Below the pieces are notes generated by a model that did not search any database, was not told the origin of the DNA, and worked only from the letters and a program-made list of their open reading frames with translations. A DNA stretch of 51,146 nucleotides from assembly GCA_003353945.1 (NCBI GenBank), contig PIVM01000026.1, positions 1 through 51,146 on the forward strand, read 5' to 3'. Below are positions 26,926-35,346 of the stretch, piece after piece. The DNA comes from Gammaproteobacteria bacterium. GTDB lineage: Bacteria; Pseudomonadota; Gammaproteobacteria; Pseudomonadales; PIVM01. The position numbers and the translations under genes are program-made. Position 1 is the stretch's first letter. Every line of letters starts with the position of its first letter.

Positions 26926-29802
26926 CTAGGCTAGAGCTTTCTCAATATCCACCGTGGTACCCCGTGGTGAATGGTGAGGGCCACCATAGACAAACTTATA
27001 GTGAAGATGACCATATTGCAGCATATGCAGAGATTTCCACACTGAGGGAACCGGTTCCTGATTGCTTTTCCAGTTCTTGAAGTTATGAGGCTCCCATGCA
27101 TGATAGATAATACACTGCCCTGGTTTGACTGACGGACTGACCGAAACCAGCAGTTCACAATCACCTTCGTCGTTGAACAAACGCACCCGATCATTGTCTT
27201 TCAAACCACGTGCTTCGGCGTCGTCAGAACCGAGAAAGACCACCGGTTCACCTCTTTGCAGTTGCAACATCTGATGGTGATCGGAATAACTGGAATGAAT
27301 TGACCAACGCTGATGTCCACCTGTCAGGCGTAGCGGATAGTCTCCACCAATCTTCGGCAACCCCTTGTGTGTTGGGATATGTTCTTTTGCAGCCAAAAAC
27401 CAATCATGATCCAGATAGAACTGCTGTCTTCCCGTCAGAGTAGGCCAACATTCTTTTTTCTTAACGAACCACTCAGAAGAAAAGGTGGGTTGTCCCTTTT
27501 TATAATCACTGCAAATATTGGTATGTACCCGGTACGGACCGTAATCCTCAATATGCACTGCTCCTTTCTCTACGACTTCTTCCCAATGCCGATTACCGAT
27601 CTCGGGCGATTTGGTGCACACATTTTCGTAATACTGCCAATCATCTTCCGGTACAAACTCACCATCTCTCGACCATTTATCATAGATCTTGGTATAGTCA
27701 AGATTATTGCCTTTGGCATCTTTGATCTTGGTTAAGCCCTTCTTCTTCGACTTCTCAGAGATAATCTTGGCCAACAAACCTGATATTTCCCACTCTGTTT
27801 TGGTATCACCATGTGGCTCTACAACCTTGTCACCAACAACATAGTAAGGCACATAGCTTTGCGCATACTTAATACCACGACGCTCATAGAAATGAGTCCC
27901 AGGCAGGATAATGTCAGAATACAAGCAGGTCGCTGACATTTTGACATTAATGCCCACAATCATTTCGAATTTAGGAAACAAATTTTCCTTCACTAGCTGT
28001 GGCTTGGGGTAACGACGCAGAGGATTAACCCGCGTATGAATATACATTCTGGGGTCTTTACCATTTGCTGGGAATTGCGGTAACCATCCCTTGTCGAACG
28101 CTTCCTTGATAGCCTCCTTCATTGGCTTGCCCGGGTTGACATCGTGGTATTTCGGGTTATTGACTGCCTCATCCAATCCCGCATGTTGATACAGAAACAG
28201 TAAAGCGGGTGTCCACATATACTGATATTTCTCTTCGTATTCACGCGTAAAATGGCTAATTTCACGCACGGACGGCGTATACACTTTCAGCAAGGCCTTT
28301 TGCCACCATGCTGGTTCCGCCGCCTTATCAACGATGGATAATTCCAGCCCCGACATAATGTACCACGCACCAATACGCAGCCCTGCACCCGGTTTTCCAA
28401 CATTCCCGGTCAAAGCCAACAACAAACACATGCCACGCTGATACAGATCAGAGTGATGATGTTTCATCATTCCCCAAGAACCGAAAATACTCATGGCTTT
28501 TGCTTTACCACAATCGCGGCCAAAACTGCGAATGGCATCAGCGCCAACACCAATAATCGACGCTGCTTTTTCCGGTGTATACTCCTGAATGTGTGCTTTT
28601 ACGACTTCCCAAACTGGTTGGACTTTGACAGCTTCTCCATTGTCCAGTGTCACTTCAAAACCGCCTTCCAAAACCGGGTCAAGGCCGGTCATATCCAGCG
28701 TGGTACGCCCCAATCCTTCGCTGCCCGGTGCGATAACCGCACTGTTGGAATTCTTATCCCATAGATAATAAATATTGTCCTTGTCGCTGCCTTCCATATC
28801 AGCTTCTGTCAGAAACTTCTGATTATCCAAGCGAACCAATAACGGTAAATCGGTTTGTTCCTGCATAAAGTGGGTGTCCAACAACCCCTCTTCGGCGATA
28901 ACCTGACAGGCTGCCAACGCAAGAGCCGCGTCGGAACCGATATTTACATTCAACCAGGTATCGCAATGCATGGTCGAAGGATTATAGTCGGGTGCAATAC
29001 TGACGATTTTGGTACCGTTATATCGGGCTTCCCACATAAAATGCACATCGGGAATACGCGTGTAGGAAGGATTACCAATCCATAACAAAATTAAATCTGA
29101 ATTGAAATAATCATCCGAGCTGGAATCGACGTTAAACAAGCCATAGGTCATGATAACGCCCAATGGCATATCACCAGCGCTGGACCAGCCTTCAAGTGAC
29201 GTAGCGCCCGTGTAGTTAAAGAACACCATTTCGGCGCATTCCGATCCGTAACCAAGGTTCGCCGTACCTGAATCATAGACGATACAATCCGGGCCATCCT
29301 CTTCGGCAACCTCAATCATTTTGTCAGTAATTTCATCCAGCGCATCATCCCAGCTGAGACGCTTCCACTTTCCACCGCCTCGCTCACCAACACGCTTTAA
29401 GGGATACTGTAGCCGCGTGGGCGAATACATTAACTGAGAAGTACAATTGCCCTTTTGACAGCCTCGCGGATTGAAATCAGGGTACTCATCACTGGTCGCG
29501 TCCATGATGGGGTTTTGCTCCTCGCGCCACACAATCCCATCTTTTACATAGACGTTGAAAGGACAAGCGGATACACAGTTCAAGACATGATGCGCACCTT
29601 TAGCGACTTTATCCCACTGCCATTGTTCGCGGTAAACATCTTGCCAATCACCGTAACTGGGAGAGATAAAATTACCCAGACTCTTACCCAGATCTTTGAC
29701 TATCTTGGGTGATTTTGCTGAATCACCACAGGAAAGGCTCATCATTGAGAGCGAGACAACGGTTGCGCCTTTAATAAATTTGCGTCTGGAAATCTCCGTC
29801 AT
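26926..29802 (-). CDS. Type II DMSO-reductase-family molybdoenzyme, catalytic alpha subunit
   Basis: A 958-residue bis-MGD molybdoenzyme. The N-terminus has a Tat signal (SRRKFIKGA, then a hydrophobic run), so it acts in the periplasm. The FS0 cluster ligands are His72, Cys76, Cys80 and Cys115 (HVLNCVSAC ... PRGCQKGN), the NarG-like pattern, and Asp211 (SAGDMPLG) aligns with the NarG molybdenum-ligand Asp, both hallmarks of type II enzymes: ethylbenzene, dimethylsulfide, p-cymene and steroid C25 dehydrogenases, selenate, chlorate and perchlorate reductases. Which substrate it uses is undecided. It overlaps the beta gene by four bases. Unlike ebdABCD-type operons the alpha gene comes last. Confidence 0.9.
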   Translation of the reverse strand: MTEISRRKFIKGATVVSLSMMSLSCGDSAKSPKIVKDLGKSLGNFISPSYGDWQDVYREQWQWDKVAKGAHHVLNCVSACPFNVYVKDGIVWREEQNPIMDATSDEYPDFNPRGCQKGNCTSQLMYSPTRLQYPLKRVGERGGGKWKRLSWDDALDEITDKMIEVAEEDGPDCIVYDSGTANLGYGSECAEMVFFNYTGATSLEGWSSAGDMPLGVIMTYGLFNVDSSSDDYFNSDLILLWIGNPSYTRIPDVHFMWEARYNGTKIVSIAPDYNPSTMHCDTWLNVNIGSDAALALAACQVIAEEGLLDTHFMQEQTDLPLLVRLDNQKFLTEADMEGSDKDNIYYLWDKNSNSAVIAPGSEGLGRTTLDMTGLDPVLEGGFEVTLDNGEAVKVQPVWEVVKAHIQEYTPEKAASIIGVGADAIRSFGRDCGKAKAMSIFGSWGMMKHHHSDLYQRGMCLLLALTGNVGKPGAGLRIGAWYIMSGLELSIVDKAAEPAWWQKALLKVYTPSVREISHFTREYEEKYQYMWTPALLFLYQHAGLDEAVNNPKYHDVNPGKPMKEAIKEAFDKGWLPQFPANGKDPRMYIHTRVNPLRRYPKPQLVKENLFPKFEMIVGINVKMSATCLYSDIILPGTHFYERRGIKYAQSYVPYYVVGDKVVEPHGDTKTEWEISGLLAKIISEKSKKKGLTKIKDAKGNNLDYTKIYDKWSRDGEFVPEDDWQYYENVCTKSPEIGNRHWEEVVEKGAVHIEDYGPYRVHTNICSDYKKGQPTFSSEWFVKKKECWPTLTGRQQFYLDHDWFLAAKEHIPTHKGLPKIGGDYPLRLTGGHQRWSIHSSYSDHHQMLQLQRGEPVVFLGSDDAEARGLKDNDRVRLFNDEGDCELLVSVSPSVKPGQCIIYHAWEPHNFKNWKSNQEPVPSVWKSLHMLQYGHLHYKFVYGGPHHSPRGTTVDIEKALA

Positions 29803-30875
29803 TTTTTCACCCCTTTAACTGGAACCAAGTCAGCCGGCTCTTTGGAGAAACTGGGGAAGATGTCCTGCGGCCATTTGTAAACAATTAAAGTCCTCATGAT
29901 TTCAGACTCTTTGCCATCGCGGCGTTTTTGCATTTCAGTTTCCAGCGTGTTCAACACCTCATTAACACGAGGACCGAACAGACCTTCAAGATACTCAGGC
30001 GGGATACGTGGTTTTGAATAATCCGGATTACCATCAGCACCTGTGCGTGGCGGTGCCATCGGCGGGATGTAATACACGTTAGGACCCGTGCCAAACTCAC
30101 CATGCAATGGCAGGGCAACTTTCCACTTTTTCACCAATTTGTAGACTGAACTGTTTTCATCATCAAGATATCCAACATGCCGCATTCGACCCGGGCACTG
30201 GCGAGCACAAGCCGGCGCTACCCCCTGCTCCAGTCTGGGATAACAAAAAATACACTTTTGTGATACGTCTTTTTCAAAGTTAAAGAAAATCCGCTTGTAG
30301 GGGCAAGCTTCCATACAGAAACGATAACCCTTACAACGCTTCTCGTTAATCAGTACAACACCGTCTTCTTCACGTTTTTCTATCGCTTTACGCGGGCAGG
30401 CCTCTACACAAGCCGGGTGATTACAATGATTACACAGCCGCGGTAAATAGAAAAAATAAGAATTCGGATATTCACCACCGCCCTGGTCTTCATCCCAGTT
30501 AGGTCCCCACTGGGGGTTGCCCTTGGGCTTCAAATGGACTTTATTGCCCTTGCCACCCTGAAAGACCTCGTCATAGTTAAACTCCCAGGCGGCACCAAAG
30601 TCTTCCTTGGTTGGCATATGACCGGGGCGCATTTTGTTCCCGGAGATAAATCCGCCACCGGATTCCTCCCAATCTTTCGGAGTTCCCTTCCCAGGCAGCG
30701 TGTTGGTGATCGTCCACCACATATAATCCATGCCTTCATCGCGTGTCCACTGCGTTTTACAGGCAATTGTACAAGTGTTACATGCAATACATTTATTCAG
30801 GTCAAAAACCATCGCAAGCTGACGCGTGGGTGGCTGAAGCTTGCCATCGACCAGGCGACCGGTATTGTTCGTCAT
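29799..30875 (-). CDS. Molybdoenzyme beta subunit, four Fe-S clusters
   Basis: A 358-residue electron-transfer subunit of the NarH/EbdB/DdhB type. Four cysteine groups are visible: CIACNTCTIACKTQW, CNHCNHPACVEACPRKAI, CKGYRFCMEACPYK and CIFCYPRLEQGVAPACARQC. In the third group a Tyr takes the place of one cluster cysteine, as the Trp does in NarH (CRGWRMC), so one site is a 3Fe-4S cluster and the other three are 4Fe-4S. It has no signal peptide and is expected to be exported with the Tat-bearing alpha subunit. AGGAG precedes the ATG; 22 bases separate it from the gamma gene. Confidence 0.92.
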   Translation of the reverse strand: MTNNTGRLVDGKLQPPTRQLAMVFDLNKCIACNTCTIACKTQWTRDEGMDYMWWTITNTLPGKGTPKDWEESGGGFISGNKMRPGHMPTKEDFGAAWEFNYDEVFQGGKGNKVHLKPKGNPQWGPNWDEDQGGGEYPNSYFFYLPRLCNHCNHPACVEACPRKAIEKREEDGVVLINEKRCKGYRFCMEACPYKRIFFNFEKDVSQKCIFCYPRLEQGVAPACARQCPGRMRHVGYLDDENSSVYKLVKKWKVALPLHGEFGTGPNVYYIPPMAPPRTGADGNPDYSKPRIPPEYLEGLFGPRVNEVLNTLETEMQKRRDGKESEIMRTLIVYKWPQDIFPSFSKEPADLVPVKGVKK

Positions 30876-30897
30876 CAGCGTATTCTCCTAGTCAGGG

Positions 30898-31548
30898 TTA
30901 ACTTTCGAGTTCTAGTTCAAGCCAGTCGGGTGAAAAGGCTTTTAAACCACCACGTTCACCGTGTTCACCACTCCACACTGCGCAGGCCAGCTTAGTGGAT
31001 GCGCCAGCAGCAAACTGCTTCATAGTCCCTGCATCACCGGTTTGCATGGGTCGTCGTAATACAACACTCCAACTGCCATTGTCGTAATTCGATTCTGCTA
31101 AAATAGTATCTTTGTCCGTGATCTGTGTGGTGCCTAATCCTGAGGCAATATTGTTCACGCCCACCTCAGGTTTGTCAGCCCGCCAGTGCCAGGCGTTTAC
31201 CGCCTGCCCTTCAGCGCCCATAGTCGCCAGTGGTGCATCGCTACCAAGAGGAAAAATGACCGATGCGCCATCGGGAAAACGGGTGGTATCACACACTGCA
31301 ACGCATTGTGCTGGCTCCGACCACGAAAGTTTGAAGTAGATATCCTCGCCATTATGCAAGCTGGCAAGCGTCACTTGCTTCACCTTGCCTACCGGCTGTT
31401 CATTCATAGTTGAGGATATATATACGGAAGGTTGTACCGCCATTGGAACAGCGGCAAGATCAACCATTTGAATTTCAGCTTCAGACCATATCGAATCTGC
31501 GGGGTTTGCTAACCTGGCCCCTTCAACTGATACCTTTTTCGACAGCAT
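30898..31548 (-). CDS. Molybdoenzyme gamma subunit, heme b type (ethylbenzene-dehydrogenase-related)
   Basis: A 216-residue protein resembling the heme b gamma subunit of EbdC/DdhC/SerC/ClrC (EB_dh family): VDLAAVPMAVQPSVY, then HNGEDIYFKLSWSEP and the acidic/basic DNGSWSVVLRRPM block typical of these beta-sandwich cytochromes. First gene of the operon, with GGGAGGA in front. Unusually it starts MLSKKVSVEGARLANPADS with no Sec or Tat signal and no longer in-frame start, whereas characterised periplasmic gamma subunits carry their own Sec signal. Either it hitch-hikes on the alpha subunit or it stays in the cytoplasm. Confidence 0.82.
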   Translation of the reverse strand: MLSKKVSVEGARLANPADSIWSEAEIQMVDLAAVPMAVQPSVYISSTMNEQPVGKVKQVTLASLHNGEDIYFKLSWSEPAQCVAVCDTTRFPDGASVIFPLGSDAPLATMGAEGQAVNAWHWRADKPEVGVNNIASGLGTTQITDKDTILAESNYDNGSWSVVLRRPMQTGDAGTMKQFAAGASTKLACAVWSGEHGERGGLKAFSPDWLELELES

Positions 31549-31591
31549 TGCTATTCCTCCCGGGCTGCGACATTCAAGCTCGTTTTAGCGT

Positions 31592-31620
31592 CTTATAATG
31601 GGTAATGTTTCGACTTACAA
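31592..31620 (-). promoter_or_regulatory. Promoter of the molybdoenzyme operon
   Basis: Minus-strand -35 TTGTAA (31615-31620), 17 bases, -10 TATAAG (31592-31597), about 43 bases ahead of the gamma-subunit ATG. A strong sigma70-type promoter, suggesting the operon is not dependent on an alternative sigma factor. Confidence 0.7.
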
Positions 31621-31881
31621 AAAACACGATTTTTGACATATTACAGCCAAGTGCCAAATAGTAAAATTAACTCTCGGTAGGACAATCAAAACCTCATGTT
31701 TTATTGATTTAGTACAATGATTGGATTGTTATACAATTCAAATACCATAGCATTTACCTATGATTTAAATTGCACCCGCCCAAAGCACCAGCAAGATAGC
31801 GCGAACTCAGGTAAACTATCTCTCGTCATTCGCCAATCTATCGCATTCGTTGAACTCATACATTACTGGAACAAAATCGTT
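31621..31881. other. Intergenic region between the molybdoenzyme operon and the FKBP gene
   Basis: AT-rich. Contains an imperfect palindrome AATCAA...TTGATT around 31687-31712, which is everted relative to an FNR box. No small gene is convincing; the upstream extension of the FKBP frame to 31717 looks non-coding. Confidence 0.45.
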
Positions 31882-32346
31882 ATGCCAAACACCCCCCCTC
31901 CACCCGTTGAAGAATTCATGCAAGTCGATGGTTACCTGATCGGTTTCGAGTACACCCTCTCACTAGATAACGGTCAAGTTCTAGACAGCAATGTTGGTAA
32001 AGATCCTATGGTATTTCATACCGGGGAAGGTGAAATGCTTCCAGCACTGGAAGAAGAAATGCTAGCCATGAAGGAAGACGAGTCCAAAAAAATTACGCTC
32101 CCACCGGAAAAAGCCTATGGCCCGATCCAGCAAGAAGCCTTCCGCGAATTTCCTCTTGACGCTATTCCCGAAGAGGCGCGCCAGGTTGGCAGAAAGGTGA
32201 TGTCCAGAAGCCCGCAAGGCGATGAACAAATGGTCGATGTAGCACGTATCGAAGGTGATAAAGTGATACTTGACTTCAATCACGAACTAGCGGGTGAAAC
32301 GCTTTGTTTTGATATAAAAATTATCAACAAGCAGCAACTTGGGTAG
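31882..32346 (+). CDS. FKBP-type peptidyl-prolyl isomerase, SlyD-like
   Basis: A 154-residue cytoplasmic prolyl isomerase/chaperone. The start at 31882 (MPNTPPPP) is preferred because the family begins shortly before YLIGFEYTLSLDNGQVLDSN; the frame upstream to 31717 has no family character. The insert-in-flap type region (MKEDESKKITLPPEKAYGP, then EFPLDAIPEEARQVG) and the return strand AGETLCFDIKI fit SlyD/FkpB. It lacks the His/Cys-rich metal tail of E. coli SlyD. Transcribed away from the molybdoenzyme operon; SlyD-type proteins can assist Tat or metal-enzyme maturation, but a link here is only suggestive. Confidence 0.88.
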   Translation: MPNTPPPPVEEFMQVDGYLIGFEYTLSLDNGQVLDSNVGKDPMVFHTGEGEMLPALEEEMLAMKEDESKKITLPPEKAYGPIQQEAFREFPLDAIPEEARQVGRKVMSRSPQGDEQMVDVARIEGDKVILDFNHELAGETLCFDIKIINKQQLG

Positions 32347-32393
32347 TTTTCTTCTCCCTTTTGAGTGGCTGGCAAAGGCATGCTTAAGATTTT

Positions 32394-32484
32394 GGGGCCT
32401 TGAATAATTTGTAACAGAAGCGCCTCGGTGAGAAAGCATGCTTCTACGCCTAATTGGAAAATTTATTATTTCCGAGGCCCTTAA
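32394..32484. repeat. Inverted pair of GGGCCTyG palindromic units
   Basis: Two related units face each other: GGGGCCTTGAATAATTTG at 32394-32411 and, on the minus strand, GGGCCTCGGAAATAATAAA from 32480. The second contains its own hairpin (GGAAAA.../...TTTCC). Similar units occur at 38299-38325 and 47946-47984, so this looks like a small dispersed, REP-like element. The 32347-32744 gap holds no gene. Confidence 0.45.
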
Positions 32485-32681
32485 ACAAGCATAATCCATC
32501 AGCACGCCAGTGAATAGCCACCAGCAATCGCTCACAAAACAACCAGCCTGATGCAAATTATACAACTTAAATATTCTCCCAATTTAAAGTAATGGGGCAA
32601 CAGCGGAACAGATACACTTCAATATGCTCCGTTACCCATAGCGATGACCGTGCGTAATTCCAACAATATCTAATCAACTAT

Positions 32682-32705
32682 TTTTTTTAGTTTATCCTAA
32701 AAAAA
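32682..32705. other. A/T-rich hairpin upstream of the small zinc protein
   Basis: TTTTTTTAG and CTAAAAAAA form a nine-base perfect stem with a six-base loop, 40 bases ahead of the ATG at 32745. It could be a terminator for upstream RNA or a leader structure. Confidence 0.35.
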
Positions 32706-32744
32706 TATGTACGTTGTATTGTCTTCAAAATGGAGGAGCATTGA

Positions 32745-32957
32745 ATGAATGAGCATATGGAATACATAGTATGTGAGCAATGTGGCGATCTTGTTCCAAA
32801 TGAATCTACTTTAATAGGCAACGATATTATTCAGTCTTCTGATGGCCAATGGTTTTGTAAGTCCTGCTATGGAAATGGTGAGCTTGACTGCGATGAAGAT
32901 TTTGAAAAGTTCCTATACGAAGAAGACGTTGAGAAATTACGAAAACCTCTTACATGA
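32745..32957 (+). CDS. Small zinc-ribbon-like protein
   Basis: A 70-residue acidic cytoplasmic protein preceded by a strong GGAGGAG site eight bases from the ATG. Two CXXC pairs (YIVCEQCGDLVP and WFCKSCYGNG), about 30 residues apart, would bind one zinc ion as a zinc ribbon or half-LIM domain. The C-terminal third is highly charged (DCDEDFEKFLYEEDVEKLRK). I recognise no named family. Possibly a protein-protein adaptor. Confidence 0.75.
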   Translation: MNEHMEYIVCEQCGDLVPNESTLIGNDIIQSSDGQWFCKSCYGNGELDCDEDFEKFLYEEDVEKLRKPLT

Positions 32958-33124
32958 CAAGCGCCCATTTCTTACAGGAAGAGATGTTAAAGCGTGATTC
33001 AGAGTCCTATAACCTCCCACCGCGCCAAAATATTACGCATTTGTAATATTCGCAAAATGCAAGAGAACCTATACTAACTACCTAGTATCCGTCGTCGACT
33101 TTCACTCTCACACTAGGATGAGCT

Positions 33125-33394
33125 ATGCATTTTTTTGTTGATACCGAAGAACAGAAAATTACCGCGACCCGCACAATGGGTGAAGCAGCACACCGCGCAC
33201 TTGAAAAACTGGGTCTAGAGCTACCTTCTGACGCCGACCCTGTCAGAGAGGCCATTAATCATCTCGGCGACAGAGGGTTGTTGTTGAATTTATCTGCCGC
33301 TTTTGAGTCCATCGCCAACAGTGACAGCACCATCGCGCAGGAGAAGGCAAAGCAATTCCAGGATGCCGTCAATCGATATAACATAAACTACTGA
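33125..33394 (+). CDS. Small hypothetical protein
   Basis: An 89-residue soluble, mostly helical protein with an AGGATGAG ribosome site just ahead of the ATG. The composition is that of a real protein (MHFFVDTEEQKITATRTMGEA, then amphipathic helices REAINHLGDRGLLLNLSAAFESIANSD). No domain, metal site or signal peptide is recognised. It is a single gene; the preceding TATACT about 55 bases upstream may be its -10 element. Confidence 0.6.
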   Translation: MHFFVDTEEQKITATRTMGEAAHRALEKLGLELPSDADPVREAINHLGDRGLLLNLSAAFESIANSDSTIAQEKAKQFQDAVNRYNINY

Positions 33395-34285
33395 ATTAAA
33401 GGATGAAGCGCTTGACGGCTACGGCGAGCCCTTGAGCACATCAAATACCGGCTGAGAAGTCGAGGGAACATTATGCAGCCGCCCGGGCATTCAGATCATG
33501 AGGAATAGGATTGGTGGAAAAAAGGAGAAGGCGTGCGCACGCTCCGGTTGCCTCTATTATAAGATGGCTGAATAAAAAGGATTATCTAGGTATTAGATTG
33601 CCCGGTAATTACTAACTTTGCATAAAGGCACGCAGTAAAGGGCCAGCTGGCAAAGCTCTCCCTGCTCACTACCCAGCTCTGCAAGTGATTGCAGCGAACG
33701 CGTATGAAGTACATATTTCTACCTTTATTGCATAAGCGCACTTATCCAAATAGGGTAGCCATTCAAGTGGCCCCCTTTGCCGGCATAGAGTAAACCCACT
33801 GCAAACGGCAACATCATTTTTGCTTAAAACTCACAATATTCCTAGAATTTCAGTATGTTAGCCGCCACCATCAAAGCGTCAAGCAGTTGAATTCTTCTGT
33901 GTTTTTTAGTAACTGAACGCTTAAGCCCTTGATATAACTACTGGTTTAAGAACTTTCTTGTAAAAACTAATGCGAGAGAATGTGGTGTCTTTTTATTTTC
34001 TATGTTATCTTTTGCTCAAATGATAATAATTATCGGGAACCTTACCCTATCTGTAGCTAGGGAGATATCTGTTCAATTGGTCGTTTGAGATGCTTTTACT
34101 GCTCTAGAAACAAGAAATAAGTGGTGCTTTGTTTCTACCAGCGGTACACGCATAGCAAATGTGAATGGGTTGGCTGTCGTGCAAAAAAAGTCCCGGATTT
34201 AAAAGCAGTCTTCTTGCCGTAAGAAAAAATAAGAAGTAGCAGTGCAAAGCACAGTGATAACAATACTAAATTGAGGGTAATTGCA
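33395..34285. other. Long intergenic region with a candidate Fur box and decayed frames
   Basis: 891 bases without an intact gene. It contains a GCGTGCGCACGC palindrome near 33531, two short protein-like minus-strand frames that overlap out of register (33596-33741 and 33725-33817), a candidate Fur box (34016-34034), and an AGAAACAAG/CTTTGTTTCT hairpin near 34107-34137. No tRNA or known regulatory RNA is recognised. Confidence 0.5.
34016..34034. promoter_or_regulatory. Candidate Fur box
   Basis: The 19 bases starting TCAAATGATAATAATTATC match the classical Fur consensus GATAATGATAATCATTATC at 15 positions. The site is 250 bases upstream of the first of two lipoprotein genes; no promoter core could be tied to it with certainty. 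Confidence 0.4.
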
Positions 34286-35179
34286 ATGGAAAACAAAAAA
34301 CGATCATTTCATAAGCTGTGCCTGGTGGGTATCAGTGCATCGCTAATTGCTGCTACGGGCTGTATTGAGCCGCCTAAATACAGCATTAGCGGTACGATAA
34401 GTGGCCTGGAAGAGTTCGGGAACAGCCAAGCGCTTAAATTAACAGTAAACGATGGAGAGACTGTAACTTCGTTTACAGACGGCTATTATTCATTCTCCAT
34501 ACCCCTAACCGAGGGTGACGGTTACGTGGTTTCAGTAAGCGGCCATCCTCGAGGAATAGCCTGCGATATCACAGGCAATTATATTGACACGATATCCAGC
34601 GATATATCAGATATGAATGTAGATTGTCATGAGATTGCGCTTTCTACCGACATCGGCGTTGCGCACAATTTAACTAACTATATTGGCGATACTCAGCTTA
34701 TGAATTGTATTATGGCTTCAGGCCTTGGCCTATCATACGTCTCTGATCTGTCTATCTTAACCTGCCCTGAGCCGGGAAGCACCACCGCGTATATTCATAA
34801 TTTGACCGGCATTGGTTACCTGGGGAATCTCTCGTATCTGAACATAACTGTTCAACCAAACACTATGAACGATACAAATATCGACCTTCGAAAGCTGACA
34901 GAACTGACGGATCTACAAATTTGGAACAGTAATCTTCCAGTAACTTTAGATCTTTCTGGGAACACAAAACTCGCATATCTAAATTTATCCGGAAACAAAT
35001 TGACAAGCATAGATATTAGCCACCTTCTGGATACACTTGCATTCGTTAATCTTGCTGGGAATTGCTGGGATACAACCACATTAGGAATATTGGAAGGATA
35101 TGCCCAATCCGGCGGAGAACTTAGTCACCTCCTCCCTTCTAATTATTACTATATGGGTGTTAACACACCCTGCCCATAA
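34286..35179 (+). CDS. Leucine-rich-repeat lipoprotein
   Basis: A 297-residue surface- or periplasm-anchored lipoprotein. The ATG at 34286 follows GAGGG; the TTG 15 bases upstream is inside the ribosome site. Lipobox IAATGC (Cys26). Residues about 30-115 form the repeat domain with SISGTISGLEEF and a VTSFTDGYYSFSIPL / VDCHE ending, common in marine gammaproteobacterial lipoproteins. The C-terminal half has leucine-rich repeats (LTELTDLQIWNSNLP, LDLSGNTKLAYLNLSGNKLTS, LAFVNLAGNCW). Probably binds proteins at the cell surface. Sits with another lipoprotein gene downstream. Confidence 0.8.
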   Translation: MENKKRSFHKLCLVGISASLIAATGCIEPPKYSISGTISGLEEFGNSQALKLTVNDGETVTSFTDGYYSFSIPLTEGDGYVVSVSGHPRGIACDITGNYIDTISSDISDMNVDCHEIALSTDIGVAHNLTNYIGDTQLMNCIMASGLGLSYVSDLSILTCPEPGSTTAYIHNLTGIGYLGNLSYLNITVQPNTMNDTNIDLRKLTELTDLQIWNSNLPVTLDLSGNTKLAYLNLSGNKLTSIDISHLLDTLAFVNLAGNCWDTTTLGILEGYAQSGGELSHLLPSNYYYMGVNTPCP

Positions 35180-35346
35180 CAGAGACATAGAGTAATACGA
35201 AAACAATAATGGGCTTAGCCACTACAGCAGAATAGGCCCGTTAGCCCTTGTTTCATACCGAATACTATATGGTAAATTCTTTTGCTGCGAGCTACAGAGA
35301 ATGTAAGAGCAAGGAGTTATACCCTTAACTTAAAGGAAAAACGGTC

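Noticed and set aside
26895-26935. Repeated AACCTAGA strings at the end of the alpha-subunit gene
   Set aside because: Three short imperfect copies only; no longer unit or recombination signature.
26926-29802. Lipoprotein anchoring of the alpha subunit at Cys25 (MSLSC)
   Set aside because: Serine at -3 does not fit a lipobox well; a normal Tat signal explains the region.
31685-31712. FNR/CRP-like palindrome upstream of the molybdoenzyme operon
   Set aside because: The half-sites are everted (AATCAA...TTGATT) and 14 bases apart, unlike TTGAT-N4-ATCAA.
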